A DNA stretch of 64,000 nt from Prevotella sp. UBA2739 (GTDB lineage Bacteria; Bacteroidota; Bacteroidia; Bacteroidales; Bacteroidaceae). Shown piece after piece: positions 27,364 to 34,908 of this stretch (position 1 is the first letter of the stretch; each line of letters opens with the position of its first letter). The notes under the pieces were generated by a model. The model was not told the DNA's origin, made no database searches, and worked only from the letters and a program-made list of their open reading frames with translations. Location of the stretch: contig DEJV01000070.1 in the NCBI GenBank assembly GCA_002353525.1, positions 8,438-72,437 on the forward strand, in the 5' to 3' direction. The translations under genes were made by a program, and so were the position numbers.

Positions 27364-27394
27364 CAAAAGTACAAAGAAAAACCGATATTTGCAA
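27364..27394 (-). promoter_or_regulatory. consensus promoter of the structured RNA
   Basis: On the minus strand, TTG at 27394-27392, a 20-nt spacer, then TACTTTTG at 27371-27364. This is among the best matches in the window to the Bacteroidota housekeeping promoter. Confidence 0.8.
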
Positions 27395-27457
27395 CAATTC
27401 GCTAGTTTTTTTGTTTCGTGAGCTTCTTTCCCTTCTTTTCTATGAGTGTTGGTTCAG

Positions 27458-28654
27458 TCATCCCGCTTTATTCGCTGCTTTCGCAATGGCCTGGGCCACC
27501 GTATAGGCAGTGGTCCACGCTGCTTGGAAGTTGAATCCGCCTGTCACCCCGTCGATGTCGAGCACCTCGCCTGCAAAATAAAGGCCCTTCACGCTGCGGC
27601 TTTCGAGTGTGGCGGGGTTGACCGAACGCAACGAAATGCCTCCGCACGTGACGAACTCATCCTTAAACGGCGCACGACCGCTGATGGTATAGGTGTCGTT
27701 GACCAGCATATTCACCATCCGGTTGCGGTCTTTACGGCTCAGTTCTGCCCACCTTTTTGCGCCCTTGGCTTCGAGGTTTTTCTCCAACAAATTGCTCCAG
27801 AGGCGCTGCGGCAGGTCGAAAGGACGCACACTAGCGAGATGCTTTTGCGGATTCACCATGCTGATTTCTTGCAGTTGGGTGCTCACTTCGTCTTCTCTCA
27901 GTCCCGTCCAGTTGACACTGACGGCCGACCGATAGCCACATTCGCTCAGATAACGGGCGGCATAGCTCGACAAGCGCAAGATGGCTGGGCCGCTCATGCC
28001 CCAATGGGTGAGCAGCAATGGGCCCGACGCGCGGAACGATGTGGCGGGAATCATCACCGAGGCCTGCTCTACCACCGTGCCCATCAGCGAGCGCAGGCCG
28101 TGGTCGTCGATGTTGAAGGTGAACAATGAGGGCACGGGCAGCTCTATCTCATGACCCGCCTCAGCCAGCCAGCCAAGGCTTTCCTGCCGCGGCTGACCGC
28201 CAATGGTGACACAAACATAGTCGTAATCGCTGAGCTCTGCCAACGTGTTTACCCGTGAGCCGGTACGAATCTGAACGCCATCACGGCGGCAATAGTGCAG
28301 AAAACAGTCGATAATGGTCTGTGAATCTTGCGATTGCGGGAACACGCACTCGTCGGCTTGCGTCACCAGCCGCACGCCGTGGCGCTCAAACCACTCGTAG
28401 GCATCGCGCTGGGAGAACCCTTTCATCAGCCGTTTCATCAGCCGGTGCCCACGGGGATAGACTGCCTGCAGGTCGCCTATGCCCTCGAACGTGTTGGTGC
28501 AATTGCATCGTCCGCCGCCGGATATGGCCACCTTCTGCAGCACCCGATGAGCACGCTCGAAAATGGTAACCTCCATTTCGGGCATCATCTCTTTCAGGTT
28601 CACTGCCAGAAAGAATCCTGCCGCACCGCCTCCGATAATCGCTGTCTTTGCCAT
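27458..28654 (-). CDS. BaiN/HI0933-family NAD(P)/FAD-dependent oxidoreductase
   Basis: 398 aa flavoprotein. N-terminal Rossmann dinucleotide fold with GGGAAG (residues 8-13), the family signature ISGGGRCNCTN (about 44-54), and a C-terminal FAD motif GEVLDIDGVTGGFNFQ (about 367-382). It belongs to the HI0933/YhiN group, related to BaiN. The substrate is not known for most members and cannot be read here. Probably cytoplasmic. Its start is only 18 nt from the end of the GH28 gene upstream on the same strand, so co-transcription is likely, though the two functions have no obvious link. Confidence 0.92.
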   Translation of the reverse strand: MAKTAIIGGGAAGFFLAVNLKEMMPEMEVTIFERAHRVLQKVAISGGGRCNCTNTFEGIGDLQAVYPRGHRLMKRLMKGFSQRDAYEWFERHGVRLVTQADECVFPQSQDSQTIIDCFLHYCRRDGVQIRTGSRVNTLAELSDYDYVCVTIGGQPRQESLGWLAEAGHEIELPVPSLFTFNIDDHGLRSLMGTVVEQASVMIPATSFRASGPLLLTHWGMSGPAILRLSSYAARYLSECGYRSAVSVNWTGLREDEVSTQLQEISMVNPQKHLASVRPFDLPQRLWSNLLEKNLEAKGAKRWAELSRKDRNRMVNMLVNDTYTISGRAPFKDEFVTCGGISLRSVNPATLESRSVKGLYFAGEVLDIDGVTGGFNFQAAWTTAYTVAQAIAKAANKAG

Positions 28655-28672
28655 GATGATGGATGCAAACGG

Positions 28673-30082
28673 CTACCGTTTCTTCGGTATGCTGACCGTG
28701 ACATCTTTCTTGATGACATTCTGGCAATTGAAGTAGTCGGCAGGCTGCTCAGCCACAATGTTGATGTCGGTAAGGGTGATGTTGGAGATGGGTTTCTCGG
28801 GCAGTCCGTTGAAGAACATGGCGCGACGGGCACCATGACAGACCACACGGCTGATGCTGATGTCGCGGAACTCGGGAGTGGTCTTGTCCACTGGTTTGGG
28901 CTCGATATTATTCACGCGCGTACCATCTTCCAAAGTCTCGATGACCGACTTGCCGCCGTAGTAGAGGTCGAAGGTGATGGCATCGCCCAGGATATTGAAC
29001 ATGGCAATATCTTGAATGAAAATCTTCTCCACCACACCGCCACGGCCGCGACAGCTCTTGAAGCGCAGTCCCACATCGGTGCCAATGAACTGGCAGTCCT
29101 TCACGAGGATGTTCTTCACACCACCGCTCATCTCGCTGCCCACCACGAAACCACCGTGACCACTGAACACGGTGCAGCCGCTCACCACCACATTCTGCGT
29201 GGGCATGCCGCGCTGACGGCCTTCCTCATCCTTGCCGCTCTTGATACAAATGCAGTCGTCGCCCGCATCGAAGGTGCTGTTCACGATAAGCACATTCTTG
29301 CACGACTCCACGTCGATGGCGTCGCCATTCTGCGCAAACGACGGGTTCTTGGCGGTGATGCCATCAACAATGAGGTTCTCGCACATCAGCGGATGGATGT
29401 TCCAGGCCGGCGAGTTCTGGAAGATGACGCCTTCGAGCAGCACGTTCTTGCAGCTCTCCAGATGCACCATCACCGGACGGGTGTTCACACGCTCCTCCGA
29501 GGGATACCACATGGTGGCACGCGGGAACACACCCCCTGCCGAAGTCATTTTCTTCCATTGGTTCTCAGTCACTTTCTCTTTCTTCAGCGGGCGCCAGCAA
29601 GAGCCGTTACCGTCGATCACGCCACGGCCGGTAATGCTGACATTGGTCAGTCCGGTGCCCGTGATAGGCGACTGGCTGCGCACGCGTTTGCCACCTTCAT
29701 AGATAGTCTCCACGAGGGGGTAGAGCATGGCTTCGCCCGAGAAAAGGATGATGGCTCCGTGCTGCAGGTGCAGGTCGATATTGCTTTGCAGCGTGATTGG
29801 GCCGGTGAGCCACACGCCCTGCGGCACGACGAGATGGCCGCCGCCCTGAGCGCTGAGTGCGTTGATGGCTTTATGGAAAGCATCGGTGCAGAGGGTGAGT
29901 CCGTCGCCTTTGGCGCCATAGTCACGAAGCGACACCTGCCGGTCGGGTATCACGGGGGCTTTCACTTCGCTCATACGGAACGGAAGCGACTTGAAATACT
30001 CGGAATAAGACGTCTGCTGTGCATGCACCGTAAGGCAGAATACCGCCATCACGATTGCAACGAGGAATCTAGTTTGTTTCAT
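28673..30082 (-). CDS. GH28-family polygalacturonase/rhamnogalacturonan hydrolase
   Basis: 469 aa, signal peptide 1-22 (VHAQQ). Right-handed beta-helix of family GH28. The conserved acidic and binding motifs are NGDAIDVESC (N-x-D), GDDCICIKSG (DD pair), SGHGGFVVGSEMSGG (catalytic-site His) and LRFKSCRGRGG (the RxK-like element). It should hydrolyse pectin chains in the periplasm or at the cell surface; galacturonan and rhamnogalacturonan specificity cannot be separated by eye. The start at 30082 is preceded by a consensus promoter, so the longer frame from 30241, which overlaps the divergent xpt promoter, was rejected. No other pectin genes are near. Confidence 0.92.
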   Translation of the reverse strand: MKQTRFLVAIVMAVFCLTVHAQQTSYSEYFKSLPFRMSEVKAPVIPDRQVSLRDYGAKGDGLTLCTDAFHKAINALSAQGGGHLVVPQGVWLTGPITLQSNIDLHLQHGAIILFSGEAMLYPLVETIYEGGKRVRSQSPITGTGLTNVSITGRGVIDGNGSCWRPLKKEKVTENQWKKMTSAGGVFPRATMWYPSEERVNTRPVMVHLESCKNVLLEGVIFQNSPAWNIHPLMCENLIVDGITAKNPSFAQNGDAIDVESCKNVLIVNSTFDAGDDCICIKSGKDEEGRQRGMPTQNVVVSGCTVFSGHGGFVVGSEMSGGVKNILVKDCQFIGTDVGLRFKSCRGRGGVVEKIFIQDIAMFNILGDAITFDLYYGGKSVIETLEDGTRVNNIEPKPVDKTTPEFRDISISRVVCHGARRAMFFNGLPEKPISNITLTDINIVAEQPADYFNCQNVIKKDVTVSIPKKR

Positions 30083-30114
30083 GGATAACGATCTTTTGAT
30101 TTTTACAATTTTTG

Positions 30115-30145
30115 CAAAGATAACGAAAAAAAAGATGCGAAACAA
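30115..30145 (-). promoter_or_regulatory. promoter of the GH28 gene
   Basis: Minus strand: TTG at 30145-30143, a 20-nt spacer, TATCTTTG at 30122-30115. It is divergent from the xpt promoter 19 bp away. Confidence 0.75.
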
Positions 30146-30163
30146 AAAATCCAAACAATTTCT

Positions 30164-30195
30164 TTTGCTTTTCCTCTGCTTTTTTCGTATCTTTG
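30164..30195 (+). promoter_or_regulatory. promoter of xpt
   Basis: TTTG at 30164-30167, a 20-nt spacer, TATCTTTG at 30188-30195, then 39 nt to the ATG at 30235. It fixes the xpt start downstream of the longer open frame. Confidence 0.8.
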
Positions 30196-30234
30196 CAAAA
30201 ACAAAAAAACTTATCTCACGCAAAATCTGATACG

Positions 30235-30816
30235 ATGGCATTAGAAGTACTGAAAAACAGAATCCTGGCCGACGGGAAATGCTTCGAGGGAGGCATATTG
30301 AAAGTAGACAAGTTCATTAACCACCAGATGGACGCTTATCTCATCAAACAGATTGCTGATGAGTTTGCACGGCGCTTTGGCGATCTCCACATCAACAAGA
30401 TCATCACCGTGGAGGCATCGGGCATCGCTCCGGCAGTCATCCTGGGCTACGTGATGAACCTGCCGGTGGTATTTGCCAAGAAAAATATGCCCTCTACCAT
30501 GAAGGATGCCTACGTGACCAACGTCTCGTCGTTCACCAAACAGCGCGACTTTACCATCTTTGTGAGCAAGGAGTTTCTCTCTGCAGGCGACCATGTTCTT
30601 TTCATCGACGACTTCCTGGCTTTCGGCAGCACCGCCAAAGGTGTTATCGAACTGTGCCAGCAGGCTGGCGCCTACATCGAGGGCATGGGGTTCATCATCG
30701 AGAAGGAGTTCCAGCATGGCCGCGAGACACTGCAGCAACTGGGCATCAGCCGCATCGAGTCGATGGCTGTCATCGAGTCGCTCGACAACTGCGAAATCAA
30801 AATCAAGGACAATTAA
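30235..30816 (+). CDS. xpt: xanthine phosphoribosyltransferase
   Basis: 193 aa, the usual length of Bacillus-type Xpt (about 194). It converts xanthine and PRPP to XMP in purine salvage in the cytoplasm. Visible features are the N-terminal LKNRILADGKCFEGGILKVD segment conserved in Xpt, the VEASGIAPA loop, and the PRPP-binding motif VLFIDDFLAFGSTAKG (about 125-140). The start at 30235 follows a consensus promoter. It stands as a single gene; no guanine riboswitch-like leader is visible in the 40-nt untranslated region. Confidence 0.95.
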   Translation: MALEVLKNRILADGKCFEGGILKVDKFINHQMDAYLIKQIADEFARRFGDLHINKIITVEASGIAPAVILGYVMNLPVVFAKKNMPSTMKDAYVTNVSSFTKQRDFTIFVSKEFLSAGDHVLFIDDFLAFGSTAKGVIELCQQAGAYIEGMGFIIEKEFQHGRETLQQLGISRIESMAVIESLDNCEIKIKDN

Positions 30817-31017
30817 AATAATTGAGGATTGAGAATGTTCGGTAATAGACAATTGAAAATTGAAAATTGACAATTGATAATTGATAATTGACAATTTACC
30901 AAGTAGACTCAATGCCAATTCGATTAATTCGACATATTCGTACAATCACCAACAACCTCGAGAATTCGGAAAATTCGAGAAATTCGTGGTCGGGAAAATG
31001 GCCACAATTCCATTTGC
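30817..31017. repeat. microsatellite spacer downstream of xpt
   Basis: TTGACAATTGATAATTGA-type runs (30845-30898) and an AATTCG-rich stretch (30917-30988), with no coding frame. The first motif also occurs at 1262-1288. Confidence 0.7.
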
Positions 31018-31190
31018 TAACAAATTAGAGTGCAATTTGTTAAGAAATTAAGATGCGATTTGTTAACAAATTAGGGTGCGATTTGTTAACAAATTAGGGT
31101 GCGATTTGTTAACAAATTGATGTGTAATTTGTTAATAAATTGAGGTGTAATTTGCTAACAAATTGAAGTGTAATTTGCTAACAACTGAGA
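31018..31190 (+). repeat. 23-bp repeat array, copy 2
   Basis: Seven complete 23-bp units plus a partial one. Units start TAACAAATT, TAAGAAATT or TAATAAATT and end ATTTGT or ATTTGC, so each junction carries the palindrome TTGTTAACAA or a variant. The variable middle runs in order from AGAGTGCA, AGATGCG and GGGTGCG to GATGTGTA, GAGGTGTA and GAAGTGTA. The flank TGAGAAAGTGAGG nearly matches that of the array at 1-58. A hairpin follows at 31196-31229. Confidence 0.9.
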
Positions 31191-31195
31191 AAGTG

Positions 31196-31229
31196 AGGAT
31201 GGCACCACTTGAAAAAAGGTGGCCATCCT
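31196..31229 (+). terminator. hairpin at the end of the repeat array
   Basis: AGGATGG-ca-CCAC pairs with GTGG-CCATCCT around a short A-rich loop. There is no strong T-run after it, so it may be a structural end of the repeat element and not a terminator. Confidence 0.5.
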
Positions 31230-31298
31230 GATTTAACTTTTGCGTTTTCAAGGTTTCTATACAATAAAAACAGTATTTACACATCATAGAAAACGACA

Positions 31299-33329
31299 AT
31301 GAAGACAATCACAACACTATTTTTGGCCTTTGTCACTCTTTTTGCACATGCACAGGCCGACCGTTTCGAGTGCAACGACTCGTGCAGCGTTCCTACAACC
31401 AACGAACCCACATTCAACGTGGTGAGCCCTGTAGGATTTACAACCGTGGAACCCATCCAGATGGCGCCACGACTGTCGACTCTCGACGGAAAAACCATCG
31501 CCATCGTGGGCGAGGACTTCATGTATAACATCACCCATCCCGAACTCAAGCGGCTAATCCTGGCAAAATATCCCACTGCCAATATCATTATGTACGACGA
31601 GCTGCCCATTGCAGGCCCCTACCCTGCGCCAGGCATCACACGCCAGTCCACCGAAGTGTTCCGCCAACGGCTCATCGACCTCAAGGTAGATGCGGTCATT
31701 GCCGGCAATGGCGGCTGCGGTATCTGCACCCCGAAGGAGACCGGCTCGTGCATCGTAGCCGAGAAACTCGGCATTCCTGCGGTCATCGTCACGGCTCCGG
31801 GCTTCGACAATCAGGCACGCTATACGGCCCGCAACAACGGTGTGCCGGTGCTCAGAGTGGCAGTCTATCCCGGTGCTTTTGCCACCCATAGCGAGGAACA
31901 ACTGGTCCGCAACACCGACGAGGTGACATGGCCGCAAATAGAAAAAGCGCTCACCACGCCCATCACCGACGACGAATATGCCGCTGCCGGAGGCGCTCAG
32001 GGCATCACCGACGATGTGTATCATGGCACCCTGGACCAGATATACGCCTACTTCAAGAGCATGGGATGGAGCGACGGCGCCCCTTTCACCCCACCCGTGT
32101 TCGAGAAAGTGCTGAAATATCTCGACTATACCGACTATCGATGGGATGAGACCATCGCCGTGTTGCCTGCCGCCTACCGCAACACCACCACGTGGCATGT
32201 GGCCGTGAATGCATGCATGGCGGGCTGCAAACCCGAGTATATGCCCATTCTCATTGCAATGACCAAGGCCATGGCAGGCGGCAATTTCCGTCGCACACTG
32301 GGCAGTACACACGCATGGGTTCCCTACTCTTGGCTCAACGGACCTGTGGCCCGACAGCTTGGCATCAGCAGCGGTCAGGGCGAGATCAATGCAGATGCCA
32401 ACACTGCCATCAGCCGCTTCATGAGTCTGGCTATGATGAATCTGGCAGGCTATTATGTAGGCCAAAGCCGCATGGGCACGTTCGGCTATCTGCAGCCATG
32501 GTGTCTGGTAGAAGACGAGGAGGCGTGCCACCGCGTGGGTTGGCAGACCTGGAACGAACAGCAAGGCTACCAGACAAACGACAACACCGTGACGCTCTCG
32601 TCGGCACTGATGTGGGGCAACAACATGGCGCCATCGACCACCAATGCCGAGAAGGTGATGCAGCTGATGGCCTGGGACATCTCCGAGCGATGCCAGTTTG
32701 CAGTGGGCAGCGGCAAGCAGTTCACCAACCGCGTGGTGCTCATGACCGAGCCCGTGGCCGGCATTCTGGTCAGCGGCTACCCCAGCCTCGACACGCTGGA
32801 GGATGTGCTGATAGAGAACTCACGCCGGTCGGCCTACGAGCGTGCCTTTGCTAATTATTATGCCAACCCGGGCAGCCGCAAAGACGAGGGTGAGCACACC
32901 TTCCAGCAGTATCTGGCCTTCATCAAGAAGTCGGAAGAGGCCGCTGAGACAGCCATGCCCGAGTGGTACGACTCGCCCGAGTCGACTCTCGTCACCATTC
33001 CCACCATGGAGAAAGGCGCCACAGCATTTCTTGTCACCGGCGATGCCTCGCGCAACAAGATACAAACCATGCCTGGCGGTGGATTCTCAACGGCTAAAAT
33101 CGAGTTGCCTGCAGCATGGAATAAACTAGCAGAAGCACTTGGTTATCAGCCACTTGATAATTATATGCTCGAACCCTCCACCACCACGGCCGTGAAGTCG
33201 GTGAAGAAAAAGAATACCTCTTATCAAAATAGCAACTCACGAATGTACAACATGCGCGGACAACAAATTGGCAAGCGTCCGTCGCGCGGGGTGTATATCC
33301 AGTCGGGCCGCAAGATGTTGTATCCATAA
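31299..33329 (+). CDS. secreted UGSC-like two-domain protein
   Basis: 676 aa with a signal peptide (1-19). Residues about 60-205 resemble the UGSC (seleno)protein family: an AGNGGCGICT motif where Cys140-Gly-Ile-Cys143 replaces the U/C-G-S-C signature. Residues about 255-600 match the partner domain often found beside it (GWSDGAPFTPP, then VNACMAGCKPEY with Cys306 and Cys310, and GPVARQLGISSGQGEINAD). Here the two are fused. A Prevotella-type C-terminal tail (MYNMRG...GVYIQSGRK) points to export beyond the inner membrane. The catalytic role of this family is not established; thiol chemistry is inferred from the cysteines. Neighbours give no pathway clue. Confidence 0.7.
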   Translation: MKTITTLFLAFVTLFAHAQADRFECNDSCSVPTTNEPTFNVVSPVGFTTVEPIQMAPRLSTLDGKTIAIVGEDFMYNITHPELKRLILAKYPTANIIMYDELPIAGPYPAPGITRQSTEVFRQRLIDLKVDAVIAGNGGCGICTPKETGSCIVAEKLGIPAVIVTAPGFDNQARYTARNNGVPVLRVAVYPGAFATHSEEQLVRNTDEVTWPQIEKALTTPITDDEYAAAGGAQGITDDVYHGTLDQIYAYFKSMGWSDGAPFTPPVFEKVLKYLDYTDYRWDETIAVLPAAYRNTTTWHVAVNACMAGCKPEYMPILIAMTKAMAGGNFRRTLGSTHAWVPYSWLNGPVARQLGISSGQGEINADANTAISRFMSLAMMNLAGYYVGQSRMGTFGYLQPWCLVEDEEACHRVGWQTWNEQQGYQTNDNTVTLSSALMWGNNMAPSTTNAEKVMQLMAWDISERCQFAVGSGKQFTNRVVLMTEPVAGILVSGYPSLDTLEDVLIENSRRSAYERAFANYYANPGSRKDEGEHTFQQYLAFIKKSEEAAETAMPEWYDSPESTLVTIPTMEKGATAFLVTGDASRNKIQTMPGGGFSTAKIELPAAWNKLAEALGYQPLDNYMLEPSTTTAVKSVKKKNTSYQNSNSRMYNMRGQQIGKRPSRGVYIQSGRKMLYP

Positions 33330-33350
33330 ACCAAGCCCCCACAAACATGC

Positions 33351-33410
33351 GTTTTGCGCCTGCAGACATGCCCTCTACAATCGTAGAAGAGCCTTCTGCA
33401 GGCGCAAAAC
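33351..33410. terminator. large inverted repeat between convergent genes
   Basis: Perfect 16-bp arms GTTTTGCGCCTGCAGA (33351-33366) and its complement (33395-33410) flank a 28-nt loop that itself can pair (CTCTAC/GTAG). Half-copies (CAGCTTTCTGCGAGGCG) continue to 33427. It lies between the UGSC-like gene and the phosphatase gene and probably ends both transcripts. Confidence 0.7.
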
Positions 33411-33511
33411 AGCTTTCTGCGAGGCGTAAAAATACCTTCTGCCATGCTTAATCTACTTTTTTCTTCAAAAAATCACCGGGAGAACGCAGCGTACAACTTC
33501 CCCGTTGCGTC

Positions 33512-34783
33512 TCATTTCCCCTTGCACCTGTCGAGATAGAACTGGCGGAAGTCTGCCCATTTATAGTAAGGATAATTGTCGGTGGGCACCGGCAAGGTGG
33601 CCTCCACGCCGTTGAGCAGGCACTTCACCAGGATGTCGGCACGGCTTTTCTTCGTACGATAGAACACCAACTGAATGTTGCAGGCCTTGCAGGTTTCCCA
33701 GTTCTGGTAGCAGTTTTTCACCTCATAGGGATCCTCGGGGTCGAGGTCAGCACCGTTGATGCCCATGAGCACGGTGAGCGGTCCGATGTAGGAGTCGTGG
33801 CCAAAGCGCAGGTCGGCCACATGGTCGCTGCTGCCGTTGACCACCGCCTCGGCCTTACTGATGATGTCTTGCAAAATGGGGATGACCTCATATTGCGGAC
33901 CGAACACCCAACTGTAGGTGCCCAGGTTCGCCTGTTCCCACTGGCCGACAATCTCGTCGTCGGTCACGATGTGGCCCATCATGCCCTCATGGCCGATGCT
34001 GGGCAGCGAGGTGTAGAGATTGATGAGATGGTCGTAGATGCGCCTGTCGCCACCTGGCAGTCCGTCGGTGGTGGTGAACACGCGGCCGAGGACACGCTCG
34101 CGCAACGAATTGTCGTAACGAAACTGGCCGCGGTTTTTCTCGTAGCGGGGCTTCGCCCGTGGGAAAGAGCGCTTGTGCGGGTTGCGATCGTCGGAAGGCA
34201 CCACGCCGTCGAGGGTGAACCGCGATGCCTGTTCGCGTATCTCCAGCTTCGGATTGCACTGCACTAGTTCCTGACAGAAGGCCGACATGCTCATCACACA
34301 ACGCCCCACGAGCGACGAGATGGCCAGCACGTTGCCCCCCTTGCGAAACACATCCTTGAAATTGTTGTACATGATGCGGGCAATGCTCTGATGCTGTTCC
34401 CACCCCAACTGGGTCAGTTCGGTGGCACCGGTCTGCAGTTCCTCTTTGGCATCCATGAATTTGCGATAGAATGCCTCGCCCTCGGCGGTGAGCTGATGGC
34501 GCTGGTGGGCCACGGTGAGTAGCGTGTCGAGGTCCTTATAGAGGTTGTCCGACCAGTAATAGCGCGACCCATGGCGGGCATAGTGGCTGATATAGAAGGG
34601 TTTATAACCGCGCGGGGCAGGTGTGAGTCTGCCTTTATCGAAGGGATAAGGACAGTCGGTGCCATAGGCTTTTCTGAGGTTTTCTTTCAACTGTTCGGCC
34701 GCCGATTGGGTTTGTGCTGCCAATGTGAGTGCCAGCACCATGAGCATCAACAACGCCGACACTCGTTTCATGGTATTCTTCAT
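33512..34783 (-). CDS. histidine-type acid phosphatase (phytase/MINPP-like)
   Basis: 423 aa with a signal peptide (about 1-23, LAAQ). The branch-2 histidine phosphatase signature is YARHGSRY (RHGxR, phosphohistidine in the first half). The proton-donor HD pair occurs in LRFGHDSYIG in the second half. Several cysteines in the C-terminal third may form disulfides. It is expected in the periplasm or on the surface and would release phosphate from organic phosphates such as inositol phosphates; the substrate is inferred from family only. An ATG at 34771 is an alternative start. It is divergent from the C10 protease gene. Confidence 0.88.
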   Translation of the reverse strand: MKNTMKRVSALLMLMVLALTLAAQTQSAAEQLKENLRKAYGTDCPYPFDKGRLTPAPRGYKPFYISHYARHGSRYYWSDNLYKDLDTLLTVAHQRHQLTAEGEAFYRKFMDAKEELQTGATELTQLGWEQHQSIARIMYNNFKDVFRKGGNVLAISSLVGRCVMSMSAFCQELVQCNPKLEIREQASRFTLDGVVPSDDRNPHKRSFPRAKPRYEKNRGQFRYDNSLRERVLGRVFTTTDGLPGGDRRIYDHLINLYTSLPSIGHEGMMGHIVTDDEIVGQWEQANLGTYSWVFGPQYEVIPILQDIISKAEAVVNGSSDHVADLRFGHDSYIGPLTVLMGINGADLDPEDPYEVKNCYQNWETCKACNIQLVFYRTKKSRADILVKCLLNGVEATLPVPTDNYPYYKWADFRQFYLDRCKGK

Positions 34784-34821
34784 AAGTCAATACTAAATTG
34801 TTGTTACGTTTTTTCAAATAG

Positions 34822-34829
34822 CAAAGATA
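34822..34829 (-). promoter_or_regulatory. -7 element of the phosphatase gene
   Basis: TATCTTTG on the minus strand, 38 nt upstream of the ATG at 34783. No certain -33 element. Confidence 0.6.
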
Positions 34830-34874
34830 AAGAAAATAATTTGAAAAACATCCCGTCATAAGCAAAATTTTTAT

Positions 34875-34882
34875 TATCTTTG
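34875..34882 (+). promoter_or_regulatory. -7 element of the C10 protease gene
   Basis: TATCTTTG, 26 nt before the ATG at 34909. A TTG at the expected distance is not clear. Confidence 0.6.
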
Positions 34883-34908
34883 CGAAATAAAACTAAAACC
34901 TAAGAGCG

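Noticed and set aside
31018..31190. CRISPR array at the 23-bp repeats
   Set aside because: Units are contiguous with no unique spacers.
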